Positions 16,968 through 26,266 of a stretch of 38,600 bases of DNA are shown here, one piece after another; the stretch's first letter is position 1; each line of letters begins with the position of its first letter. The stretch comes from Nitrospira sp. (GTDB lineage Bacteria > Nitrospirota > Nitrospiria > Nitrospirales > Nitrospiraceae): positions 1-38,600 of the forward strand of contig JALHMZ010000026.1 of the NCBI GenBank assembly GCA_022843785.1, given 5' to 3'. Made by a program: the position numbers and the translations under genes. Under the pieces are notes generated by a model, which saw only the letters and a program-made list of their open reading frames with translations, was not told the origin of the DNA and made no database searches.

Positions 16968-17198
16968 GTACAGATCCCTCCCGGTTGACTATGATTGTCC
17001 TCAGAAATTAGCCTCGCCTCCTAGCCAAGAGAACCAGCCGTACCAGCCCGGCAAGCTCACGAAAAACTCATACAAGATTGGTGCCCACTTCACTCCGGCG
17101 AGCGGCAGGGGGCAAGCCCTCACCGCGCGCATTGAGGGAGCACATTCCGATGTGGGGCCTCAGCGAGCGCAAGGATCGACCATACGGCCCGCCCCTCT

Positions 17199-20100
17199 TC
17201 ACACCCATTGCGGCGCCTCCTCCTTCCTCACGTCACGCCCCGGAAACATGCTATAGAGCGCGGGAAGCACGACAAGCGTCAGCGCCGTTGACGTAAAGAG
17301 CCCGCCGATGACGACGGTAGCCAGCGGCCGCTGTACCTCGGCCCCGATCCCTTGCGCCAGCGCCAACGGCAACAGACCAAGCAGGGTGGTCATCATGGTC
17401 ATGACGACCGGGCGAAGCCGCAAACTACAACCGGTGATGATCGCCTCGTCTCTCTGTGTCCCTTCATGACGCAACTGATTGATATACGAGACCAGTACAA
17501 TCCCGTTTCCGACTGCCAAACCGAAGAGTTCGATAAAGCCGATGGAAGCCGGCACGCTCAAGTACTGCCCGCTCAGCCAGAGGGATACGACGCCGCCGAT
17601 CAAGGCAAACGGGAGATTGACAATGATCAACGTCGCGTACCGGAGTGAGTGAAACGCCCAGAAGAGCAGAAAGAACACGAGACCCAAGGTGATCGGCACC
17701 ACGATCAACAGCCGTTCGTTGGCCCGCTCCATGTTTTCGAAGGCTCCGCCCCAGACAACGGTATACCCTTCCGGTAATTGGAGTTGCGCCGCGAGCTTCG
17801 CGCGCCCTTCATCCACGACGCCGCCGATGTCTCGTCCGACGACGTTGAAGCCGATGTAGATGCGGCGCTTCACATGCTCGCGGCTGATCCGGGCCGGGCC
17901 TTCACGCATTTCAATCGTGGCAAGTTCGCTCATCGGAATCAGCGCGCCGGAAGCCGATTTGACTCTGATCTCTCCAATCGCCCCGATGCTGTTACGCAAC
18001 GGTTCGGGGAACCGAAGCGTCAATTGGAACCGCCGCTCACCTTCGTACACATGGGTCGCCGCCCTGCCTCCGATCGCGGTGGCGATAATCTCCTGCACAT
18101 CTGCCACATTGATGCCGAAGCGGGCGATCTTCTGCCGGTCGATGTCGACCGTGAGATAGGGCTGGCCGGCGATCTGCTCGACTTTGATATCTTTCACGCC
18201 GTGGATCATCTGAAGCATTCCGGCGATCTCCTCGGCCTTGTCCCGCAAGACCGTGAGGTCGTCACCGAACAGCTTGATGGCACATTCGGTCCTGATGCCG
18301 GAGATCAGCTCGTCCACCCGCTCTTGAATCGGCTGACTCATCAGTACGGAAATACCAGGGATCTCTGCGAGTTTCCGGCGGATCGCATCGGTCAACCCCG
18401 ATTGAGTCTCAGCTGTCGTCCAGGTACTGCGGTCATGCAATGACACAATCGGATCACTCTCATAGAGATCTTCCGGATGGTAGGGAATTTCGGCCCGGCC
18501 GATTCTGCTGACGGCCATCTTCACTTCGGGAAACTCCAACATGGCCTTTTGGGTTTGCTTCTCCAACTCGATGGACTCGGCCAGCGAGACACTCGGTAAC
18601 TTTACGACTTGAGGAGTCAGGGCTCCCTCCTCAAGGATTGGAATGAATTCCCGCCCCACGAATGGAACGAGCGTGAGGCTGGCGAGCACGATTGCCGTCG
18701 AACCGGCCAAGACGGCACCACGGTGCCGGAGCGTCCAGGTAAGCATCGGTAGATAGCGCTGCTTCAACCAACGCGTGAGGCCCGTTTCCTCCTGATGGTT
18801 TCCGCGCAAGATCAGCGATGCAAGTACCGGCGACAGGGTCAACGTGACCACGACCGAGGCGAGGAGCGCGATCACCAGCGTATAGGCCAGCGGCGCGAAC
18901 ATCTTGCCCTCCATGCCTTGCAGTGTCATGAGCGGGAGAAAGACCACGCTGATGATGAGAATGCCGAAGAGGATAGGCCGGCCTACTTCTTTCGTGGCCT
19001 GAAGAATCACCTCAGTCATACCCTTCTTCATTGCGCCATTGTTCTGCGCCAGGTGCCGATAGATGTTTTCCACCACGACCAGCGATCCGTCCGCGATCTC
19101 GCCGATGGCAATGGCCAAGCCTCCGAGCGTCATCAAGTTGGCCGAGAGCCCCAACCGCTGCATTGCAATGAAGGTGATCAGAGGGGTGACGATGAGCGAA
19201 ACCGTCACCACGACGGCACTGCGGACATGGCCCAGAAAGAAAAAGAAGACGAAGACCACCAGCACGATGCCTTCGATCAAAGCATCCCTCACCGTATTGA
19301 TGGCCGCCGAGACCAGCTCAATGCGGTCGTAAAACGCCCGAAGTTTCGTGCCGGCAGGGAGAATATGGGTCTGTTGTAGATCCTCCACCTTGGTCTTGAC
19401 CGCCTCGACGACCGCGCGCGCGTTACCCCCGCGAATCATGAGCACGGTTCCTATCACGACCTCCCGTTCCCCGTTGAGGACTACCGCCCCGTGGCGTACG
19501 GCGTGGCCGATACGGACTTCCGCGACATCACGCACAAAAACCGGCGTACCGACGACCTCCTTGACGACAATGGACTCGATATCGCTCACGCTCTTGATGA
19601 GGCCAAGACCGCGGACGATCGCGCGTTCGGCATGGCGCTCCAACACATTGCCGCCGGCGTTGGCATTGTTCTTCGCCACCGCCTCATGAATATCGTGGAG
19701 CGTCAAGCCGAACTTGATGAGCTTGGCTGGATCAACCAGGACCTGATACTGCTTGACGAACCCGCCCATGCCGTTCACATCGATCACGCCCGGCACGCTC
19801 TTCAGCAGTGGACGCAGAACCCAATCCTGCATCGTGCGCTGATCCGTCAATTCCGTTTCCACGATCATAGGATCGGTCGCCGTCGCATGAGGCCCTTCCA
19901 CATAATAGTGATAGACCTCGCCCAGTCCGGTCGTGACGGGAGCCATCACTGGTTCGAGCCCGTCCGGCAAGCGCTCCTTGGCTCCCATGATCCGTTCCAA
20001 CACCAGCTGGCGGGCGAAATACATATCCACGTCGTCGTTGAACACGACCGTGACCTGGGATAGGGCGAATTTGGAAAGGGATCGGATTTCCGCCAAACCA

Positions 20101-20330
20101 GGCAGGCCGGTCATCTGAAGTTCCAGCGGATAGGTGATGAAGCGTTCGACTTCGATCGGCGAGAGACCCGGCGCCTCGGTCAGCACCTGCACCTGGATGT
20201 TCGTCACGTCGGGATAGGCATCGATCGGAATGGATTGAAAGGCGAAGAGGCCGGCAACGGACAAGAGACAGGCCAGGCCCAGGACTAGAATTCGCTGCCG
20301 TAGCGAGAATGCCAGAAGGGAAGCGATCAT
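17199..20330 (-). CDS. heavy-metal efflux RND permease (CusA/CzcA family)
   Basis: A 1043-residue, full-length inner-membrane RND transporter of the heavy-metal efflux class. It starts MIASLLAFSLRQRILVLGLA (TM1), followed by the DAYPDVTNIQVQV porter-domain signature. The TM4 motif GLAIAIGEIADGSLVVVEN holds the Asp and Glu of the proton relay. The pattern of twelve membrane helices and two large periplasmic loops is visible. Selectivity (Cu/Ag against Zn/Co/Cd) cannot be settled by eye. It overlaps its adaptor by 4 bases. No outer-membrane CusC/CzcC channel gene is adjacent. Confidence 0.94.
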   Translation of the reverse strand: MIASLLAFSLRQRILVLGLACLLSVAGLFAFQSIPIDAYPDVTNIQVQVLTEAPGLSPIEVERFITYPLELQMTGLPGLAEIRSLSKFALSQVTVVFNDDVDMYFARQLVLERIMGAKERLPDGLEPVMAPVTTGLGEVYHYYVEGPHATATDPMIVETELTDQRTMQDWVLRPLLKSVPGVIDVNGMGGFVKQYQVLVDPAKLIKFGLTLHDIHEAVAKNNANAGGNVLERHAERAIVRGLGLIKSVSDIESIVVKEVVGTPVFVRDVAEVRIGHAVRHGAVVLNGEREVVIGTVLMIRGGNARAVVEAVKTKVEDLQQTHILPAGTKLRAFYDRIELVSAAINTVRDALIEGIVLVVFVFFFFLGHVRSAVVVTVSLIVTPLITFIAMQRLGLSANLMTLGGLAIAIGEIADGSLVVVENIYRHLAQNNGAMKKGMTEVILQATKEVGRPILFGILIISVVFLPLMTLQGMEGKMFAPLAYTLVIALLASVVVTLTLSPVLASLILRGNHQEETGLTRWLKQRYLPMLTWTLRHRGAVLAGSTAIVLASLTLVPFVGREFIPILEEGALTPQVVKLPSVSLAESIELEKQTQKAMLEFPEVKMAVSRIGRAEIPYHPEDLYESDPIVSLHDRSTWTTAETQSGLTDAIRRKLAEIPGISVLMSQPIQERVDELISGIRTECAIKLFGDDLTVLRDKAEEIAGMLQMIHGVKDIKVEQIAGQPYLTVDIDRQKIARFGINVADVQEIIATAIGGRAATHVYEGERRFQLTLRFPEPLRNSIGAIGEIRVKSASGALIPMSELATIEMREGPARISREHVKRRIYIGFNVVGRDIGGVVDEGRAKLAAQLQLPEGYTVVWGGAFENMERANERLLIVVPITLGLVFFLLFWAFHSLRYATLIIVNLPFALIGGVVSLWLSGQYLSVPASIGFIELFGLAVGNGIVLVSYINQLRHEGTQRDEAIITGCSLRLRPVVMTMMTTLLGLLPLALAQGIGAEVQRPLATVVIGGLFTSTALTLVVLPALYSMFPGRDVRKEEAPQWV

Positions 20331-21544
20331 GGTGTGGGCTCGATCTTGTGCCGTTCCATCTCAGACTTGAGCACGAATGCGCCTTTCGTCACCACTGGCT
20401 CGCCCTCGCTCACCCCATCCAGAAGCACCACCACATCCCCCTGTTCACTTCCCAACGTGACCTTCCGCACTTCGAATTCACTCGCTCCCCGCCGGACAAA
20501 TACGATCTTGCCGGCCAGTCCGTCTTGGATTGCCTCCAGCGGCAGAGTCAGAGCATCAGGGGTCGGCGCCGAATGGACGCGCACGGCGGCAAACATTTCC
20601 GGCTTTAACAACCGATCGGGATTGGCGACGGTCACTCGCAAACGCATCGTGCGCGTGGCCGGATCCAGTACATCCCCGATGTAGGTAATCGCGCCTGAAA
20701 ACATAGCGTGGGGATAGGCGGCCAACACCACATCGACCTTCTGGTCCTTGCGGATATGCTGCACGTCCTTCTCCGGCACCTTCCCGACCACCCACATGTG
20801 TGAAAGTTCCGCCACAGTGAACAGCTTCTGATCCGTTTCAACGACCTCGCCCCTGGTGATATTGCGCGTGATCACTCTCCCATCGAAGGGCGCGCGCAAC
20901 GGCACATCGGCCTTGATCGTCCGGTCTAGGTCCAACCGCATGATTTCCTGTGACGGAACCCCGAGCAGTTCCAGACGGTTCTGCGCGGCCCGCGCCTCGG
21001 CCTGCGCCGTCTTCATCGCGGCTTCGCGTCGTTGCAGCTCCGCCAAACTGACGGCTTTGTTCTCGTAGAGTTCCTTGGCCCGATTGTGTGCCAGTTCCGC
21101 TTCGTGCAGTCGCGCCACGGCCTTCAAGTAGGCTCCCTCCGCTTCGCCGAGCTCTGAACTATGGAGCATCGCCAGCAACGTATCTTTCTTCACGTCTTGA
21201 CCGACATCCACATAGACCTTGACCACACGTCCACGAATCAGTGTGGTCACCTCAGCGACCTCATTCTCATTGAATTGAACGGTAGCGGGGAACTCCCGCG
21301 GCACCAATGCTGCTCCGCGAGTAACCGGTGCCACTGTGAGGGCTATCCGAGAGGACTCTTCAGGCGTCAAACGCACGAACCCGGATTGAGCGGCTGGTGA
21401 GTCCGGTTTGCCGACAGAGGCATCCGGCGCTTTGTTCTCACAAGCCGTGCTCCCCACCAGCATGAGGCAGATCAGGAAGCTTGCCGAAAGCTGACGCACA
21501 GAAGCTCCACTTGTGCTTCGTCTCAGCCGAATACCATCCACCAT
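20327..21544 (-). CDS. RND efflux periplasmic adaptor lipoprotein (CusB/CzcB family)
   Basis: A 405-residue membrane fusion protein. The lipobox LVGSTAC puts the lipidated Cys at 35. The biotinyl-lipoyl-like halves are VTTLIRGRVVKVYVDVGQDV and PLRAPFDGRVITRNITRGEV, flanking an alpha-helical hairpin (about 155-215, rich in Ala, Glu and Lys). The beta-barrel follows (MWVVGKVPEKDVQHIRKDQK). It links the RND pump to an outer-membrane channel. The ATG at 21544 follows GGGAG; an earlier in-frame start at 21577 is less likely. Its stop overlaps the permease start. Confidence 0.92.
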   Translation of the reverse strand: MVDGIRLRRSTSGASVRQLSASFLICLMLVGSTACENKAPDASVGKPDSPAAQSGFVRLTPEESSRIALTVAPVTRGAALVPREFPATVQFNENEVAEVTTLIRGRVVKVYVDVGQDVKKDTLLAMLHSSELGEAEGAYLKAVARLHEAELAHNRAKELYENKAVSLAELQRREAAMKTAQAEARAAQNRLELLGVPSQEIMRLDLDRTIKADVPLRAPFDGRVITRNITRGEVVETDQKLFTVAELSHMWVVGKVPEKDVQHIRKDQKVDVVLAAYPHAMFSGAITYIGDVLDPATRTMRLRVTVANPDRLLKPEMFAAVRVHSAPTPDALTLPLEAIQDGLAGKIVFVRRGASEFEVRKVTLGSEQGDVVVLLDGVSEGEPVVTKGAFVLKSEMERHKIEPTP

Positions 21545-21767
21545 CACCGCTCCCGGTCTCTCCTCTGAAGCCCGCACACACCCGTACTTCCCTCATCTGA
21601 TGAGCATGGGCCATGCCCCACAAGACAGCGGTTTTCTTGATGAACAGATTGGCATCCGTAGCCTTTTGCCACGGTCTCGAGCTCGCGCCGTAGCGAAATG
21701 GGGCAGGAACAGAATAACTTTCGACGCCACCAGCATCTATCTGTGAGATACTGACAAAGAAAGAGCG

Positions 21768-22724
21768 ATGGTTCTTTTTATGGATGTCCAGGCACAGTTT
21801 CCCAACGAGCAATCCAGCGCCGGTGAATTCACCCGGCAATCGGATGCATTCCAAGGCCGGGTGACCGCTGACGGCAGTTCCGGATTTCCTTCCTCGCCAG
21901 ACCGCTATCACCTGTATGTATCGTGGGCATGCCCCTGGGCTCACCGTACGATCATCGTACGCAAGCTGAAGAAACTCGAGGAAGTCATCGGGATGACGGT
22001 CGTGGACCCGATTCGTGACGAGCAGGGCTGGGCGTTTCGCGAAGGGACCGGCCATTCGCTCGATCCCATCAATGGATTCCACTTTCTCCGTGAAGCCTAT
22101 GAAGCGACTGATCCACACTATCGAGGGCGCGTCACCGTACCAGTGTTATGGGACCGGCTCACCAAACGCATCGTCACCAATTCCGATGACGATCTGATGA
22201 GAATCTTCAATAGCGAGTTCGATCGTTTCACAGACAGTAGGCTCGACTTGTATCCGGAAGCCCTACGCCGGGAAATCGAGGAACTCAACCGCTTCGTCTA
22301 CGAAAACGTGAACGATGGAGTCTATCGGGCAGGATTCGCCACGTCGCAGCGGGCCTATGAACGGGCCGTACGGCAGCTGTTTGGCGCACTGGATCTGCTC
22401 GATGCGCGGCTTGCAAACCGGCGCTTCCTATTCGGCACGACATTCGTCGAAACCGATTGGCGCTTGTTCGTCACGCTGGTGCGGTTTGATGCGGTGTACC
22501 ACGGCCACTTCAAGTGCAACATCAGACGCATCGTCGATTACCCGAACCTGTCCGGCTACTTGAAAGACCTCTATCAAACGGACGGCGTCGCCGACACGGT
22601 GAACTTCGATCATATCAAGCGGCATTACTACCTGACCCATGGCGAGATCAATCCAACCGGCATCGTCCCTCTTGGTCCGGACCAGGACCTGACTACCCCC
22701 CACGGACGCGAGCGGCTACCCTAA
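21768..22724 (+). CDS. glutathionyl-hydroquinone reductase (Xi-class GST)
   Basis: A 318-residue YqjG/ECM4-type enzyme that uses glutathione to reduce glutathionyl-hydroquinones. The thioredoxin-like domain has YHLYVSWACPWAHRTIIVRK with catalytic Cys55 in the Cys-Pro-Trp motif, and the C-terminal helical domain has FVYENVNDGVYRAGFA and ETDWRLFVTLVRFDAVYHGH. Length matches the family. A second ATG at 21780 is possible. It is divergent from the RND operon across about 220 bp. It suggests handling of quinone or electrophile stress. Confidence 0.9.
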   Translation: MVLFMDVQAQFPNEQSSAGEFTRQSDAFQGRVTADGSSGFPSSPDRYHLYVSWACPWAHRTIIVRKLKKLEEVIGMTVVDPIRDEQGWAFREGTGHSLDPINGFHFLREAYEATDPHYRGRVTVPVLWDRLTKRIVTNSDDDLMRIFNSEFDRFTDSRLDLYPEALRREIEELNRFVYENVNDGVYRAGFATSQRAYERAVRQLFGALDLLDARLANRRFLFGTTFVETDWRLFVTLVRFDAVYHGHFKCNIRRIVDYPNLSGYLKDLYQTDGVADTVNFDHIKRHYYLTHGEINPTGIVPLGPDQDLTTPHGRERLP

Positions 22725-22930
22725 CTCGTCCTCCTCTCATACTGTCAAAAGTTCTGGACGGTCTTGAGGATTTTCTCTACAGCGTTCGACTTCAGCTGAC
22801 CATGCGCAGTACACAAACCATTCATTACACAGCGTTTGCAAGAGTTGGTAATCCACCATGAACTCAGCACGATAGTTGCTCTATTCATCCAAATAGAAGT
22901 GGCGTTCTTACCTAAACCAAAGGAGTCGTT

Positions 22931-23011
22931 ATGGATATGCTGACACTGTTCGCGATTGTGGCATTGGGGCTACTGGTCGGCGGGATCGTCGTGTACAAGA
23001 AGAGCGCCTAG
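22931..23011 (+). CDS. 26-aa single-helix membrane protein, copy 1
   Basis: A 26-codon gene with a good ribosome binding site (AAAGGAGTCGTT before the ATG). The product starts MDMLTLFAIV, is one hydrophobic helix, and ends LVGGIVVYKKSA with positive residues at the C-terminus. It is immediately followed by a strong terminator, which supports a real transcript. The last eleven core residues (LVGGIVVYKKS) are identical to those of the 27-aa protein encoded at 25607-25690 on the other strand. It is not a family I can name; a small subunit or regulator of a membrane complex is possible. Confidence 0.75.
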   Translation: MDMLTLFAIVALGLLVGGIVVYKKSA

Positions 23012-23020
23012 GCTGTGGCC

Positions 23021-23075
23021 GAAAAAAGAACGACGGCCATGACTCTGTACGGATGTCATGGCCGTTTCTTTTTCT
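23021..23075. terminator. strong, probably bidirectional Rho-independent terminator
   Basis: An 11-bp perfect stem, ACGGCCATGAC (23033-23043) with GTCATGGCCGT (23055-23065), closes an 11-base loop. It is flanked by an A-rich run on the left (GAAAAAAGAA) and TTTCTTTTTC on the right. It can end the 26-aa gene from the left and the universal stress protein gene from the right. Confidence 0.92.
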
Positions 23076-23104
23076 GCGTTGCCTGTGGAGGCGTTACGCC
23101 TCCC

Positions 23105-23950
23105 TTACCGTACAACCAGGACTGAGCAGTCGCTCCGCTGGACAATCTTGGTCGATACACTGCCTTGGAGAAAGCGGGCAACGGCGCTACGCCCCTTGGC
23201 CCCGGTGACGATCAGATCCGGCTGTTCACGGCCCACCACTTTCAGAATTTCCTCCGCAGTCGGCCCCACTCTTGGAAACTCCCTGACACGATATCCCGAC
23301 TTCTCGAGTTTGGCCGCCTCCTGCGCGAGTAATTTCTCCCCGGCCTCTTTGACGACCGTATACCGTAGAAACGGCATGACGTGGACCAGAAGAATTCCGA
23401 TCGGATTATCCGTTGACTTGACCTGAAACTGTTTGGTGAGGAATCGCAACGCTTTGCCTGAGGAGGGAGAACCGTCCGTTGCGAACAGAATCCGCCGGAT
23501 CGGCTTCGGCGGCTCTTTCACCACCAATACAGGACCGGACGCATGGATCGTCACGGCCGTGGAGACGCTTCCCATCATGAGCCGGTCCAGCGCATTCAGC
23601 CCTCGACTGCCCACTACCACCAATCCATTGCGTCCCGCATGCTTGAGGAGCACTTTCGCGATCGCCTGCCTCTCCACGCGCACCGAGCCTTTCAGCCCGA
23701 GTGTCTTCATGCGCTGCTCAGACTCCGCCACCACTTGCTTGGCCTGGAATTCAAGGAAGTGAATGACTTCGCCCTCATCCGGCTCATTCCCGCTCACAGA
23801 CGGATGTGTGATCAATGATGTCGGTACAGACTGAGTATCGAGGCCATGCACCCCGACGATTCTCGGCACCGCCTTCAGCGGCAGTTTCGCCACCCATTCC
23901 AACGCCCAATCCCCATACTTTGACCCATCGATTCCAACGACGGCTTTCAT
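23105..23950 (-). CDS. tandem-domain universal stress protein (UspA), copy 1
   Basis: A 281-residue protein with two Usp domains. The first starts MKAVVGIDGSKYGDWALEW and has VVVGSRGLNALDRLMMGSVS; the second has RRILFATDGSPSSGKALRF and IVTGAKGRSAVARFLQGSVS. Both keep the G-2x-G-9x-G-(S/T) ATP-binding pattern. The ATG at 23950 is preferred because GGGAGG lies 9 bases upstream; an ATG at 23959 touches that element directly. It is likely an ATP-binding stress or dormancy factor. It shares a terminator with the convergent 26-aa gene. Confidence 0.92.
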   Translation of the reverse strand: MKAVVGIDGSKYGDWALEWVAKLPLKAVPRIVGVHGLDTQSVPTSLITHPSVSGNEPDEGEVIHFLEFQAKQVVAESEQRMKTLGLKGSVRVERQAIAKVLLKHAGRNGLVVVGSRGLNALDRLMMGSVSTAVTIHASGPVLVVKEPPKPIRRILFATDGSPSSGKALRFLTKQFQVKSTDNPIGILLVHVMPFLRYTVVKEAGEKLLAQEAAKLEKSGYRVREFPRVGPTAEEILKVVGREQPDLIVTGAKGRSAVARFLQGSVSTKIVQRSDCSVLVVR

Positions 23951-24398
23951 CGGCGTCATCCTCCCGAGGTTGAGATTTCCGGCCAATCGATGTGAGACGG
24001 CACCGCTCCTCTCCCACAGATACTTAGACACCAATACGTCAGAGCTACGGGCGAGACTAAAATCATAGAAGGTCTCGACCGATGGACAGTAGTTGCGGTA
24101 CCCCCCCCCCTTCTCCTCCCGCTTGATTCTGCGAAAGAACGCAATGACGATGCCATAGTTGTGAGAGCGGGGAATCTCTCACTTTCGAGAGATGAATGAT
24201 TCCCTCTCTCTCACTTCCGGTGTTGCCTCTTTTGAAGGCTGATGCCAACCGCCCCAAGGCACTCTCTCATCCTGTCGCGAAATGCAACATCCGACATAGG
24301 CTGAAATTAATGATTGGCGATTGAACCGGCTTTTGATAAAGTGCGCACCCACCTGCTGATAACGGGTTGATTTGCTTGATTTGATGGGGGGGAGCGTG
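23951..24398. other. intergenic between divergent usp and mlaA genes, with C10 tract
   Basis: About 450 bp between divergent genes, so promoters for both should lie here. A run of ten C residues occupies 24101-24110. Short open frames on the minus strand (to about 24466) have no recognisable product. No convincing -35/-10 pair was identified. Confidence 0.5.
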
Positions 24399-25328
24399 GT
24401 GAAAACTATGATGGCCGGACTATACGAGATACCGATCCAGTTGAAGGGTACGATGGTTGGACTCACCCTGACGGTTGCGCTTCTAACCTTCTCTGGTTGC
24501 GCCAGCCAAGTGGCCTCAAAAACTCTTCAGCCTCCTGGAACTGAATACTCGAACACAACGGCTCCTACCGTCGCGGCATCTTCAGCCGCTGCACCTACCA
24601 CCGCAGTTGACCGCAATTCGCAAGAAGAACCGTTCGATCCCTTTGCCAAACCCGGTGAGGCAGGTCTCGAAGAATACGATCCCTGGGAGCCTCTCAACAC
24701 AAAGGTCTTTGAATTGAATCGGCAGCTCGACCGCTGGATCCTGAAGCCGGTCGCAAAGGGATACGACTTTATCCTGCCAAATCCGGTTCAAATCGGGGTC
24801 AGTAACTTTTTTTATAACACGAGGTTCGTCCCGCGATTCGTCAACAATGTCTTACAGGGAAAAGTCCGAGGAGCAGGGATCGAAGCTGGCCGTTTTCTCG
24901 TGAACACCACGATTGGTGTTGCCGGGTTTATCGATTGGGCAAGCGACATGAATCTGAAGACGCCTGAAGAGGATTTAGGCCAAACACTCGGTTTCTATGG
25001 AGTCAAACCAGGACCGTACATTATCGTGCCGCTCTATCCGCCGTTTACAGTTCGGGACTTGGCTGGATATGTCGGGGATATTTTTCTCAACCCTATTCAC
25101 TGGCTGGCGTTGCCCATCATTGAAATCGGCGATATTCCGTCTGCGATTCCCCATCAAAATCGAACCACGACTTCTCTCATCCTATTCACTTCAAAAGTAA
25201 CCGAAGTGGTGAACGACCGCTCACTCAACCTTGAAAAATATCAGGGCGTCGAAGAATCTACGGTCGATCTCTATAGCGCCGTCCGCAACGCCTATCTCCA
25301 GAAGCGGGCCAAGGCTATTCAAGAGTAG
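24399..25328 (+). CDS. mlaA: MlaA/VacJ-family outer-membrane lipoprotein
   Basis: A 309-residue lipoprotein. The signal peptide ends LLTFSGC, with Cys as the lipidated residue, and a low-complexity Ser/Ala/Thr linker follows. The MlaA core starts at DPWEPLNTKVFELNRQLDRW and includes PNPVQIGVSNFFYN, RFLVNTTIGVAGFID and EEDLGQTLGFYGVKPGPYII. It removes phospholipid from the outer leaflet of the outer membrane together with the Mla pathway, whose other genes are not here. The start is uncertain: GTG at 24399 has GGGGGAG 4 bases upstream, while ATGs at 24384, 24408 and 24411 are alternatives. Confidence 0.93.
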   Translation: MKTMMAGLYEIPIQLKGTMVGLTLTVALLTFSGCASQVASKTLQPPGTEYSNTTAPTVAASSAAAPTTAVDRNSQEEPFDPFAKPGEAGLEEYDPWEPLNTKVFELNRQLDRWILKPVAKGYDFILPNPVQIGVSNFFYNTRFVPRFVNNVLQGKVRGAGIEAGRFLVNTTIGVAGFIDWASDMNLKTPEEDLGQTLGFYGVKPGPYIIVPLYPPFTVRDLAGYVGDIFLNPIHWLALPIIEIGDIPSAIPHQNRTTTSLILFTSKVTEVVNDRSLNLEKYQGVEESTVDLYSAVRNAYLQKRAKAIQE

Positions 25329-25480
25329 TACAACAGCCGCTGCCATCATTCGGGCCGTGCCGAGCCATGTCGAGGGACAATAAACGATCGGCAATACCGG
25401 TAGGTGGTCGGGATGCTCCGACTAACGATTCCAACTGAAATATCAGAGGACTACTTGTGCAGTGATCGTGGGAAGCACCA

Positions 25481-25570
25481 GTGACTCGGTCAAGGCACAC
25501 ACCACCACTCGACCCGGAAACAATCTCGATGAGAGGAAGACACACCTTACAAGAGACGAAACCGAGTCAC
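25481..25570. repeat. 10-bp perfect inverted repeat with 70-bp spacer
   Basis: GTGACTCGGT at 25481-25490 is the exact reverse complement of ACCGAGTCAC at 25561-25570. It lies in the non-coding stretch between mlaA (stop 25328) and the 27-aa gene. The rest of 25329-25606 shows no gene. Confidence 0.5.
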
Positions 25571-25606
25571 CTCGTGCCGCCCATCGGCTAGCTGAGACGC
25601 GACGGT

Positions 25607-25690
25607 TTACTGACTTTTCTTATAGACAACGATCCCGCCGACCAGGATCCCGAACATGACGACCGCGAACATTAAGAATGTGCTATCCAT
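25607..25690 (-). CDS. 27-aa single-helix membrane protein, copy 2
   Basis: A 27-codon gene preceded by AAAGGAGTAACC and ATG, a near-ideal ribosome binding site. The product starts MDSTFLMFAV, is one hydrophobic helix and ends LVGGIVVYKKSQ. It shares Met-Asp at the start and LVGGIVVYKKS at the end with the protein encoded at 22931-23011, so the two are paralogues. Helix of about 18 residues with a short basic tail predicts N-out/C-in. No terminator is obvious downstream. The function is unknown. Confidence 0.75.
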   Translation of the reverse strand: MDSTFLMFAVVMFGILVGGIVVYKKSQ

Positions 25691-26266
25691 GGTTACTCCT
25701 TTCGTTCGAACCGTTACGCAACGAAGTAATACACCATAGCAACCCCGGCAAGGGTCGGAACTAACCGCTCCCTCCTTTCTGTATCGGCACCGGTGTTCGC
25801 ATCACCGCAGCCCTTGCGCCGTGCGAGATGCGCGATACGCTCGGCTCATTTACCATTCCGAGCTTGATTTATACCTAATAAGTTTATTCTCGACAAATGG
25901 CCTTGTCAAGCTTCCGTGGCAGTCCCCTAACCCGCTCCACGGACTTCGGCTGACCGACCCAATTAGCATTTAGTACCAGCTGCCTGCCCCGCGTTATTGA
26001 TTGTCGAAAGATTCCACAATGCCAGAAACGGTCCTGCCCTGTAATGCGACAGCGTCTCAATCCACAGTGTATGGCCTGCACCTCGCCAAGCTCGCAACCC
26101 CTTGATTCTGTGCAATCGACCGAACCTGCTCCAGCCTGCATCAATGTGGCATTACCGATGCACTCCGAGTCTACAGCGGTCGCGCCTCACCGAAGGAAGT
26201 GCGTAGAGGCACCAAGGTAGGAATGACCACAACCATACCTGATTAACAAAATAAGGAGGGTCTGCC
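25691..26266. other. intergenic ahead of the Hsp20 gene
   Basis: About 575 bp without a recognisable gene. The open frame at 25884-26144 on the minus strand is Cys- and Arg-rich with no family resemblance. The region holds the leader of the 27-aa gene on the left and a candidate sigma-54 promoter for hsp20 at 26147. An A/T-rich patch lies at about 25863-25895. Confidence 0.5.
26147..26162 (+). promoter_or_regulatory. candidate sigma-54 promoter before hsp20
   Basis: TGGCATTACCGATGCA keeps the GG and GC dinucleotides ten bases apart, and matches TGGCA and TGCA of the -24/-12 consensus TGGCACG-N4-TTGCA. Transcription would start near 26174, leaving a leader of about 90 bases. Three consensus positions differ. 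No bound-activator site was identified. Confidence 0.3.

Noticed and set aside
24101..24110. C10 tract as a phase-variation switch
   Set aside because: It is not within a supported gene or between a clear -35 and -10, so there is nothing for it to switch.
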